DNA of 64,000 nt from Stercorarius parasiticus (lineage: Eukaryota > Chordata > Aves > Charadriiformes > Stercorariidae): positions 70,836-134,835 of the forward strand of contig VWZL01000716.1 in the NCBI GenBank assembly GCA_013396915.1, given 5' to 3'. Made by a program: the position numbers and the translations under genes. Shown here one piece after another: positions 50,801 to 62,800 of this stretch; within the stretch, counting starts at the first letter, position 1, and each line of letters starts with the position of its first letter. The notes under the pieces were generated by a model that worked only from the letters and a program-made list of their open reading frames with translations, ran no database searches and had not been told where the DNA came from.

Positions 50801-53800
50801 TGAGTGCATCTTGAAGGGATCTCTTCAGATTTGGATTTTCTGACTCCAGCTGACCTCTCTGCGTCACACTGAAGTTTGAAGGCACGTCTCGGGAGTCCTT
50901 TGTAACTTTGTGAGGACTGTTCCCACTGGCAATTCTTACTGCAAATGCACCCAGCTCCCAAGGAACTCGCTCTTTTGTTGTTGCTTTTTTTTTTTTCCCC
51001 CTGACAGTTCTTCCAGCTGTTTAATCCCACTGGGACCTGCATGCTGGACCCTGCTCTCCTGCATGAGAGCTTGCCGGGAGGGGGCTGCCCTGCAGGGCAC
51101 AGCAGAGCCCAGGGAGGGAGACAGGCAGGGCACCGGCGAGAATGGGCTCATACCAAGCTGCTCCTCTCATTGAGCCAGCCGGGACTGCAGCGACTCTGCA
51201 AGAGGCAGCTGGGGGCCATGGGCCACATGGCAGCGTGAAGCTGCACAGGAAGACTGTGTCTGAACATCCACCTGTGTGTAAATCTAGATGTAATGTGTCC
51301 TTCCTACTAGAAACCTCATCTGTGTGTTACGGCATCGTCTTACTCCTGAGTGAAAGAAGATGCTGAAGGCTGGTATTATTTTCATCTGTTGAAGTTTGTG
51401 TCTTTCATTTTCCTTCCTTCTGCAGCCTTCGATGAAATTAGCAGGAAAATGGCCACATGCAATAAGATCTCTAACAAGGAGGATGTTTATCAGCTTTTTG
51501 GGTTTGCTAGAAATGCCTTCACCATGATGGCCATGATGGACTACCCTTACAAAACCGATTTCATGGGTCACCTCCCTGCCAATCCAGTGAAGGTGAGTAC
51601 CAGGACATGGGTGAGAGCTGCAGTTTCTGCTGTACACTTCGGTGCACTGTCAAGCACACGCCATCGGTGATGGTGACAGGGGCAAGTAGTGGTGGATGTT
51701 GCAGCCCATCCACTCTGACAGAAAATCTACACATTTTAAACTCTGTGAGGGTGAGTGCGGTGTTTGAAGTGCCGTAAGGCTCATCAGGGAGGGTTTGCTG
51801 GAGCCACTTCTGTCCTGTTCTGTTTTACCTTAGACACAAAGACCTGTGCAAGCTTGTTGACTTCAACTTTTAAACACTAAAAACCTGTAGCTTTTAAAAA
51901 AATGTAATTTTGTTGTAGCCCGCTTCAACACACTTCCATAGATTTTTTTTCTTGGTGGGTAAGAATGGAGACCTAAAAATCAGGCTCCTTTCTGAGTGTT
52001 GCCCAGGGAGATGACACATCTCAGAGCATAATGCAGAGAAATGTCTGCTGCTGTTGGGACTGGAAAACCTCTAAACTTTCAAGAGAGTCAGAGATGGTGA
52101 AGTGTGGGAAAGGGGCCTGGTTCTCAGAGGCAAAGACTTCTGAGACAGCAGCTGCTTTGGAAGGATCCCAGCTTTGATCACAGATCACCAGTTGCTGTTG
52201 CAGTCCTTGGTTTCTTCTGGTGTGCTGTCAGGGTGGTGCTGTAGTTCTCTGCTGCGCTGCAGCACACCACACTGACCCCACTTCATTTGCCTTTGGCCTT
52301 GTGGCATTTATGGTTCCAGTCCTACCTGGAGCGACATGCACACTGTGCATGTCATACAGGCTACGCTGTACTGGGACTCAGGAGGTGCTGTCTCTGGCTC
52401 CACTGGGCATCCAGTTCCCTTCTAGGGTCTGTTTAACAACCTGTAAAAAGGAAATAATTATTCTACACACACACACCCCAGCCCTTGAGAAGCGCATCCA
52501 GGTATTTTGATTGTAGGAGGAAGGAACTCCTTGCAGTGTATCACTGCAGCCTCTGCACAGCTGCTTAACTTGGTAAAGGAATTGTTTGTCCTAGCCCTGT
52601 CTCCTTGTTCCTATGTATTTTATTGCTAGAAGGGAGGAAAAATACCCCCAAAACCCATTGCATTAAGCCCTTGGAAAGCTGCTGAACCATAAAATGTCTA
52701 AGTGGTAATTTTAATGAATCTTCCGGCTTAGCTATTCCACAGAGCAGAGACTGTTAATGATCCTGTCTGCAATTTGCCTGTAATGTGTCTCATCCAGGTT
52801 GGCTGCGAACAAATCCTTGCCCACACAGACCCAATTCAAGGCCTGGCTGCTCTTGTTGGTGAGTTAATAGTATCCGTTTCATCTTTTATTTTGCGCCCTG
52901 TTTTCTAGAAGCACCTGTAAGTAGAGCTGTTGCATTGCTATGTGGGTTGTGTATCGTGGGAGCTGGTATGACTCCCACTGGGACGTTTTGCTCCATATTG
53001 GCTCTGTCCATCAGGATATCCATGGTGGCCACCTGGATATCTCACACCTTTCCAAACTTATCCTCATCAGGTTTTTTGTCCATTCCAGCCCCTTAACCTG
53101 TTGACTGCCTGTGAGATGCGGACTTCTAAGGTACTTGGTTCCTTTCTAAAAGTTTACCCACACTCTGGCTCGAGCAGTCACGGGTTCAATGCATGTTCAC
53201 TGAAGAAAGTTTTCTGGTCTGCTTGTTGAGGACAAGGTTGTCGTCGCAGTGCCCTATGGTCTTAATCCAGTGTCAAGACAGTTTTAAATACATTGCGTAT
53301 ATGTGTCTCTGTCAGTACTTAATTTGTCAGCCAGCAGCGTTTGTAAGGAAATTATTAGAGATGGAATTCAAAGCTCTTTTGAAGACTTCCTCAAAAAATC
53401 TCTGAAGTTGCTCATGGAAAGTAAGTTCTACATGGGTCATTATTCAGAAAAACAGGTTCTTAATGACAAAAAATTGATTTAAGGAATTCTTACGGGTTTG
53501 ATGTAGCTTAGTAGGATTGGGAACTAATTCTTTTTTTGTAGATTATACATGTCACCATAATAACACCAAGTCAAAAATGTACCAATTCCAAACCACTGCT
53601 AAAGATGTTTGGCTGGCAACTAGAAGGGTTGTTAAAATACTGCTAGTTTGGCAAACACTGTCAGATCTGCTTGACTTATTCACATCCTACTTCTTTTCTG
53701 AGGCAAAGTGGGACTCTTGTTTCTTTGTGATGAACAAGCTGAGAGTAGATTTCTTCCTTCTGCCTGTGGGGGAGCACTTTATGCCTCTCCTCGTCTCACC

Positions 53801-56800
53801 AGCTACATTCACTTGGGACAGTTTAATCATACAAGAAGCATGATCCACCAGAGCTTTAGGCAGGGGACTGGCTTTCTTCCATGCCCGCCCCTCTGTGTCG
53901 TACAGGAAAACACTGTCTTCTTTCTGCATGTGCTGCAGTGACCCACCTCCTGTGAGGTAGAGCGTAGTGTGGTGGGCTGTGATGCTGAACTGGCAGCAGC
54001 TGAACGGAGATAGCGTTAGCGTTGTCCACTGATTGCTTACAGGACAATAACACTCCGTCTCATTGACGTGAATCCATTCCTCCGCCTGCAAAGAACCAGA
54101 CCAACACTCACCCATTGTATCACGCCTCGAGTGGGTGTCACTGTCATGTCCGGCTCGCTTGGTTGATGATAAAGGAAACCAGTGTTTCAACATCTGTTTG
54201 AATACCACAGGGCTCGAGGTGCCAGATTTTTGACCACATTTAGCAATTTAGCAGAGCCTCAAAAGAAACTGAATAAAACACCAGAATAGCACAGCTTTAA
54301 AGGAGCTTTTTCTTTCGTGGCAAATCAGAGGAGTGAGCTGAGCAAGGTGCCACAGGGACCTGCTGGAACTGGCATAGCCCAAGTCCTGCCTGCTCTCTAG
54401 ATATTTAACACATTACGAAGGAAACCATCTAAAGAGGGCTATATTGCATCGAATTGTGGACAATAACTGAGTTTGTGTCATCTGGATGAATTTGATGTCA
54501 GCCTGGATGTGCAGTTTCTCTTTATAGATTTCTGTCCTTTCCTCAGTGAGCAATTAAGTACTCTGAGATACCTGTATGTTCCTTTGAAAGAAACCGTACC
54601 CATCGTGGTAAAATGGGGCGAGGCCCTGAGTCTTTACACTTTCAAATGGGAATTGATCAATGATCTTGGAAAATTCGGTTCTCTTGGCTTCAGGGAATGG
54701 GATTCTGCTACAGTGAGTCTTTCAGTCGTGGTCAGGTCTCTTCCCAGCTTGCTCTCCCCAGGAGGCAATCTTTCAGAGATGGGAAATACAGGTTTGAAGA
54801 TAATTCATTTGCATTCCATCTTTCCTAAAATCTAGGCTAGTGTCCTCCCTGCAGTCCATTCCTCCTCCCGTCTGCCAGTGTTTCACCCCTTCTCAGCTCG
54901 AACAAGGAAAATCAGGTGGTCAGTGTGTTGGGGCAAGTACGTGACTAGTTTTACACTTAGGTTTTCTTGTGTCAGCAGGCTACACGTCCACCATGTTTTC
55001 TTTATTTAAAAAAAAACACCTTTAAACAGCCTTTGTACTTTAGCAAATAGAGTGTGGTAACAGGGCAGCTTCTAATGTGCACAATTGTAATGGCAGGCAC
55101 ATTTTCATATGCTTATTGGCCTGACTTGCTGACTGTGCCAGTCAGCTAAGAGGCCAAAAATAATGAAGTTACTGGTCAACCTGTTGGAATAAAACAGTCA
55201 GAGCCTAGCAATGTAGAGACACCATTTTGCTGCACATTTGGGATTATAAGAGCAAATTAACTTACTCCTTTTAGTGTCCTTCCTCCAATGCAAAAGATCC
55301 TGTCCCTGACTGTAGCCATCCCATGATCACAGCGGGTAAAAGCCATGGCACTGTTGCCAATCCAGCGTCGGAGGCGAGGGAGGTAGCTGTAAGTGTCACG
55401 TAAGGTTTTACCCCCTGAGAAGCCCCCTACAAGGAAAGCAGAAGTCTTGAAAATCTATCCATCATCCTCTCTGACATCCAGCAAATCTTCTGCAAACATT
55501 AGCAGAGCTGATTTTTTCTCTTTAAAATACCTAAGAATCACACAGAATCACAGAATTGTAGGGTTGGAAGGGACCTCTGGAGATCATCTAGTCCAACCCC
55601 CAAGCTTAGGTTTAAAATTTCACACGGTTCTGCAGAGCTGATGCGGTGTGAAATTTAAAACCTGAGCTTCTTAGGTATTTTAAAGAAAAAAAAAAAATAA
55701 TAAAGAAACTCCAAACCAGTTCCAGCTCTTTCTGTAAACAGTTTTCCACAAAAGATTTTGGAGTGAAGCTCTGGGAGTATTTCAAGTGTAACTAGGAACA
55801 GCTTTAATTAGGGAATCTGCTTCCAGAATGCGCAGTCACAAAATGGTGGCTTGAAAGAAAAGCGTTCAAAGCTCTTTGAACTTTGGATCTTTGACAGAAG
55901 GTCAGAGCCAATCTGCCAGTGCTGGTGTCAGCTTTTTCTCCTTATTAAGCACTCACTTGTGTATTGCAGGGGTGCATTATGAAAAGCTCCTTGCAGAAGG
56001 AGGATGCTGCTGTGGGGAGGGTAAACGCCTCCAGCTGCCTGCCTGTTGAATCCCAGCCTGCAGAAAGTCTTTGCCAACAAGGGAGATGGTATCTCAGGTT
56101 GGCATAAGCGCCATCTCACCTCGGTGTGGATACTTTGTCTGTGTGGAACTTGTGTCTAAATCTGGTACTGAAGTAATGCTCATAATTTTTCAGTTTGCTT
56201 GGGCAGAGCTGTAGGCTGGCCAAATCAAATTTGCAGTTACCCCACTAGTTTAGAACTAAATGATTGTTATAGGTAGGTAAGGTCTTGTACCCAAGGGCTA
56301 CAGCGTTATCCAGCCTAGACCACTCTGGTGTGTGTGAAGCTCTGTGAGGCAATTTTGTCCTTGCTCTCCAACGGAGAGACCAACAGAGGTACCGTGGGCC
56401 AGCTGAGTCAAAGCAGGGACTTGCCCCTGAGCCTCAGCCATTGCCCCAGGTAACCCATTATCCATCTGCGCTGCCAGCGGAGGCCAGCCCTGCCCTCAGC
56501 GGGCACACGTCTGGGTAGGACAGCCCGTGTGCTGCCTGCCCGGCCCCTGGGGCCTCGGGTGTACGGTCCAGCACAGAGAAGTGCCCTTCATTACAGGTGT
56601 GCAGTTGAAGTTAGTCTGTACTGGATCAGTAGAGTGATCCCAGCTGGCCATAGCTGGTTTTCAAAGCAGGGAGCCTCCAGCGTTGGTAGACTGGCACAGG
56701 GCTTTTAACTGCAGAGGCAATAACACAAACAGCACAGTTCTTTTGATAGGACAAACCAAAGATTAACTTTTAAGTCCAAATTAGTAGCTGCAAAAGCTAA

Positions 56801-59800
56801 AGATCCTACAACAGTTTCCTGATGTGCTTAAACCCATGCTGCTTTACTGTTAAACGTCCTGCGCAATCTAGCAACGATCCCTGGAAAGACTGAGGATCTC
56901 TTGTAGGGCAAGAGCTGTGCGGGATCAGAGGGTAAGAGCCTGCATTATACTTCTTTTTGTACAGACTAACAAAGCCGCGCAGTGGGGTTTAGTCCCACAT
57001 CTTCCATGCAGATTAATACCAGGGTTTAATCCCATCCCCAACACCGTGGCTGCCCGCTCCTGGTTTACCTTTTCAGACAGCAAAGCTTTGGGATTTAGCC
57101 AGGATTGCAAGGTCAAAGGCGAGCAGGGCTGTGGATTGCAAGTAGATGATGTCACCTTTGATGTCTTGGAAAGAAAATAACTCCTGCCATTCAGGAGGGC
57201 AGTGAGGCTGTGCTAACGCAGCAGGAAAGGGACACTGGAGCTGTGGGTGTTAATGGTGTGGGTGCAGGCTTAGGCTGTGACGTTTAAGATGCCAGCAAAA
57301 ATCAATGAAACTAGATGAAAATACGCTGCTTTCTACTAGCTCTATCACCTGAAATATAGAGGATTCCCTTGTGGGTTGTGCCTGCATGGTCAGCAATAGG
57401 TGTGGGGAGAGGAGCTGTAAACTCCCACTTGTTGTTGGCAGGCTGGTACAATTCCACGGTGCAGGTCAGGGTCCCCAGCAGCGTCCCACCACCCACAGCA
57501 AAGATGCGATCAGACAGCACATCCGCGTGGAAGCGTGTCCGCCTCTCCAGCATGCTGGCGACCTGGAGCCAGGAGGTGTTGCGGGGATCAAATCGGAAAA
57601 CCTAGGATTACAGCAGATGGGTGATGGTTAGCAGAGGACGGTTGGCTGGCTTGCGTCTCCTGTGTCTTCAAGAACTGATAAACGTTTCCCTAGTCTGAGG
57701 AAGGTTTTATATTCAGACCTGGATGGCTCGACTTCCAGTGCCAGCCAGCTGATACAGCAGTACCTCTCTGGTAGAGCAGGAGGCTGGATTAGGCCTTTCT
57801 GCAGGTCTGGAGCTCTGGGAAGAGGTTGTGCTCTCAGCTTACAGCAAGCAGGAGGTGAAACAAGTTGGCTTAATGAAATACCTTTGTTGCAAACACTAGC
57901 TTGCATGTGTCAGCTGAAAACTGTTTCAGTGGGATTTAGACGAGCACATTTTGCATCTCTGCTGGTGTTTTGAGTGTGTTATAAAGGGAGCAGCTGAGCT
58001 TTGCCTGCTGCTTTTGCCCAGGAGAAGGCAGGAGTAGCTTCCCCTCCTCTTATCCACGGTGGCATCACCGCAGGGGCACAGCACCTCTGCTAAGGTTGGG
58101 CTTTCACCCCCATCTTCTTCAGCAGTAAATACCTCCCTAAGCTTGTTTTGTCAGTCCTGGTGAGGAAGCCCAGGTCAGCATCTGCAGAACCACGTGCGGT
58201 GAGTGCCGGGCTTGGGCTGTAGCCCAGCAGCCAGTGCCCCGTCCCTGCTGCTCCGGCGTCCTCTGCTGCACTGCTGCTGAGCTGCCTCCTGCCTTCAAGG
58301 CAGTGGAAGAGCGTGGCTGTTTGCCATGGCAGTGTTGAACTAAATATCACGCGGAAATAAGCCCCCTGGGAGCATGGGAAAGAAAAACATGCTGGTTTTT
58401 CTAGCAAGCTCACTGAAGCCATCTAGGAAAACATAAAATCCTGCACAAGTCTTTTTACTCTCCAGGCAGAAGGGGAAGGTCCTGGGAGCTGAAGCAGATA
58501 AGCCTTTCAAGGGCAAAACCAAGGAAGGAGCAGTTCTCAAGTGAAGCGGTAGGCTTCAGCCATGCCTCCCGAGCGCGAGTCCCACGGCAGTAGCAATGGG
58601 GACAGGGGCAGCACTCATGGGGTTGCTTGATTGACTGATGTGGACATGGCTGAACCTGCACTGTGGAAGCTGTGTATGGATTAGGATGACAATTTACAGT
58701 GGGAGCAAGGTGAGACCAGGGCAGGTCCTGATTGCTTCTCAGAGAGTTTGGAAGCTGTATTCTCAAGGGCCTTCAGTACTGCACAGAGCCCTAAGAAATA
58801 TGTAGAGGTGGGAGATCTGTGGTGGGCAAGAGGAATGACTCCCTTCCTCCCTCCCTCACCCAGATGTTTTTCCGAGGCTAAAGGTTTCTTGTGTCTTACC
58901 TCATTTGATGGCTGCTTTCCTGTGGGATCAAATTTGCACTGTCCCCCGATGACAAAGAGGAAGTCATTGATGATGGCGACACAGTGGTTGTAGACGGGCA
59001 CACAGAGGTCGCCGACCTTGTGCCAGGTGCTGCAGCTTTGGTCTGCAGCCCACATCTCTCTGGACACATGGTTGTTGGTGGTTCTGCCACCAGTGACGAG
59101 TAGCACGGTGGAACCAGAGCGGAGGCTCGTGCTCTGGGTCTGCAGGACTGGCTGAGCGTACAGCTGGGAGTGGTAATTCAGAGCCTCCTGCAGGTATCTG
59201 TGGCAGCCTGAATCCAGCCTCATAAGAGGCATTTCTCGGACATATCTTTGCAGATCCTGTAAAGGAATGAGAGGGAATCTTATGCGCCTTAAAATATCTG
59301 CTGCATCTTTCAGCCGCGTGTGGTCGTGCTGCAGCCAGCTCACAGCGGCTCTGAGCAGCTCCAGCTCGCTGTATCCCTCGGTGTCAGTCCTGTCTAAAAT
59401 TTCACAAAGGGTTCCTCGGTCCAGGTCTTTCAAGCACTGAGGATCAGCCAGGATCTGTTGGCAGTGCTGCCCTACGTAGCGCATGGCCTTCTGTCTCAAC
59501 TCTGCTGGGCCGAGTTTTTTAGCAATGTTAAGAACATCCATGCAGTTCTCACAGTTCAAGCAACCCTCCAGAAAGCAAAAGCACAGCTTGATCACCTCCC
59601 GAACCAGGAGGGTTTCTGCGGCTTTGAAGGTCTCCTCAATATTCTGTAATGAGAGGTCTAGCTTGTTGGAGTAAATGAAGTTGAGAACATTCCTCAGCCC
59701 GGCAGCACTGACAGCTTTCAGCCGGACATTACCATCCCGGCTCCCCGCCCTTGTCAAATTTCCAACAAACAGGATCTTGCAGTAATTACTTGCTGAGGCT

Positions 59801-62800
59801 AAAATGATCTTGTGGGCTGGAAAGCAGACCCCTTCTGCCTCCAGTGTCACGTCGCACAGTGCGCTCTGCGAGCGAAGGCTGCTGAGCCCTTCCAGGAGTT
59901 TCGCCAGGTAAGTGTCCGACACGAGCCTGGCCATGCTGGCCTGCGAGCCAAGCAGCATTGCTCTGAATGCTGCGTAGCCCCGGGACTCTCTGCCGCACGC
60001 ACTCAGTGCATCTCCTGGGCAGGCGTCTGCAGCCGAACCAGTGGCTTCATGCTTCAAGGGAGCCGCGGCTCTGCTGCCCACGCCACAGAGCCATCCAAAA
60101 ACCAGTGGCTGCAGCAGCCTCCCTCCTCCATGGCCTCTGCCTGGTGCTTTGCAGGCACCCAGCGCTGCCTGCTTCACAGAGCCGCCTGTTTGCAAGTGGA
60201 GCCGTTGGAGATGGTTATTGCACAAAACCCACAGTGTTTGTGGATTTTGCCTGTGGGCTGTGACACTGGCAGCAGCGGATGGCCACTGGCGTAGCCGCAT
60301 TCCTCCTCCTCGCTATCTGGTAACTACCCATCCACACAAAAAGCAGCTCATTCTTGGGCAGCTACCCAGCTACGCTTCGCTGGGCCGCCTGGTCAGGTGC
60401 TCTTTCATCTGGGCAAGCCTGCACACGCTGTCTTTCCCTTCTTGAACAACAGTCAAACAAAATCCTGTCTGTGACCAGCCAGCCTTGGCCCTCTGACTAA
60501 ATCTGATGGATTCAGACAACAGCTACTTTCAGGGAGGGGGTGGGAAGGTCTTAGCAGTCATGTCTACACAGCCTGCTCCTGGGGGTGTTGGGGATTGGAG
60601 GCTGCAGCTCTCCCAAGGGCTAGTGAGCCAGTTGCTTGGCTTTTGGCATGAGCAGGGAGCACCTGGGAGCCTCTTCCTCCCCATGGATACAGCAGAAGCA
60701 ATGGATATCCTGCAGCCAGGCTTGAGGCCATGTGAAAGCTTTGGTATAAAGTTGGGATCATTACCTAATGCTGGTGCAGACCCTGCTAGCTCTGCCCCAG
60801 CCCACTTGCCCAGCTGGGATAGCTACCCCTCTGCTTGGTCTTGGCCATGAGGCTCGTGCGGGAGGCGGTGGGCGAGACAGCAGAGAGGTACTGACAGATT
60901 GGCTTTGTGCTCTGTTTCCACCTGGCAGGGGTGTTTTACAACTCCTCCGGCTTGGCACGATGTTATGACATATACCAGCTGTACCAGTCCTGTGCTGACC
61001 CTACGGGCTGCGGCATTGGCTTGGATGCCGAGGCCTGGGACTACCAGGTAAGGTGTTGGTGACACTAACAGGTGTTAGCTGCTGCCCTGGTTACACCCTT
61101 GCCCCATGACAGCTCTTGTATCTCTCAGGTTTGCACCGAGATCAACTTAACTTTCAACAGCAACAACGTGACTGACATGTTCCCTGTGATGCCCTTCACG
61201 GAGGCCATGCGAGAGCAGTACTGTTGGAGCAAATGGCGCGTGAAGCCACGAGCACACTGGCTGCAGACAAACTTCTGGGGAGGAGGTGAGTTGTGCCGGC
61301 TGCTCATCCCTTTGCATTACCCTGTAATTGTCTGCCTGTCTCCCCTCTGCCCAGCTGAGCTCCATGGGGACAGGCACAGCGCTCTAACAAGCCCCGGCAG
61401 AAAGTCACAGCCTTGTGCTAACTTGAACCAAACAGGCCTTCCTGTGCGTCCTTGAGACAAAAGTGGAAATCCTAAAAACTGGCAAGAATTTGTTTTATTC
61501 TCATGTGATTTCTGTACTTGGCCATGTTTGCTGCAGTAGGAAAACATGTTTGGGTAAATGGGCAGGAAAGAGGCCTCTCAAATGTTATCTCTCTGAATTT
61601 CAGACCTGAAAAGTGCCAGCAACATCATTTTTTCAAATGGAGACTTGGACCCGTGGGCTGGAGGTGGGGTAAGCATGTGCACTCCTGCAGCCTGAGCACA
61701 GAGAGCAGCCTTTCCAGGTGATACACCTCCCCTCTCCCTCTCAGAGCAGCGCTGGTGATTCATCTTTAGCCCATTTTAGTTTCTGCAAGCGGCTGGTTTA
61801 TGCTGAACCCTTCAGGAGCCTCAGGATATTAACAGCAGACACCCGGACTGGAGTCCATCAGCCGGGAACACTGATGCAGCAGCACAGCCAGAGCAGGACC
61901 CTCCCTACCCAACACCCGGGGTCTGAACCACGACCCGGCGTGTCTCTGTGTTGAGACGTGGTCCCAGTGCTGACAGCCAAGCGCTCCTTGCCGCTTCCAG
62001 TCTCAGCACACTTTGTGACACCAAGTGGTCACTGTAAGCGGCCGCTCAGGGTGTATTTTGGCTTAGATTGAATAAAACTTCAGAATGGTGGCAGAGCTTC
62101 GGTTAAAAATTTCAAAACTTAAAACTGGATTTTGAGGTAGTTTAGCTCCTGATTGTAACGCAGGAGTTCCTTGGCAATCCCAGCTGCAAAAGGAACCAGC
62201 TGCTTAGGGTGCCTGGGCTCAAAGGAGCCTGTTACTTCAAACCGCCTATACTGGAATAGGCTGACAGCTTTCATCTTGGGGGAAGCCTTCCCTTCATTTG
62301 AGGCAGGTGATTTGGCTCATTAGGGCTGTTAGCCACATGCACAATATCCACCATACCAAGGATCTCTTCCTGTGCTTTTCCTCAGTCCTGCCCAGCTCAT
62401 CTTCCAGTTCTCAGAACCCATGTCCAGTTCCGCCTGGTAACTTGGTGAGAGTTTGTCTCTGCTCCTTCTTCCAGATAAACAGCAGCCTCAGTCCTTCACT
62501 AATTGCACTGACCATTAAAGGAGGCGCTCATCACCTAGATCTCCGGTAAGTACTGAACTCTCCTTTAGCTGGCAAAATCCTGCTGCCTTGGCTGTTTGAT
62601 CTTAGCTAGCCACAGTCGAAAGAATCAGGAGATACTTTACTTAAGGCAGACTGGATACCAGCCTGTCGCAGGGTAACCATGGAAGAGCAATCTTCTTCCC
62701 CTATATGGGGCTCTCGCAGCCTTCAGGGAAGCTGGGCTGTGCAGAACTCAGCACTAAGCTCTCGGACTTCCATTAGAACTTGTTGTTGCACGGGGATTGG

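Noticed and set aside
59935..60300. N-terminal extension of the kelch frame upstream of residue 1
   Set aside because: It gives about 120 low-complexity residues without BTB similarity, while the downstream ATG has a good context and the right distance from the BTB domain.
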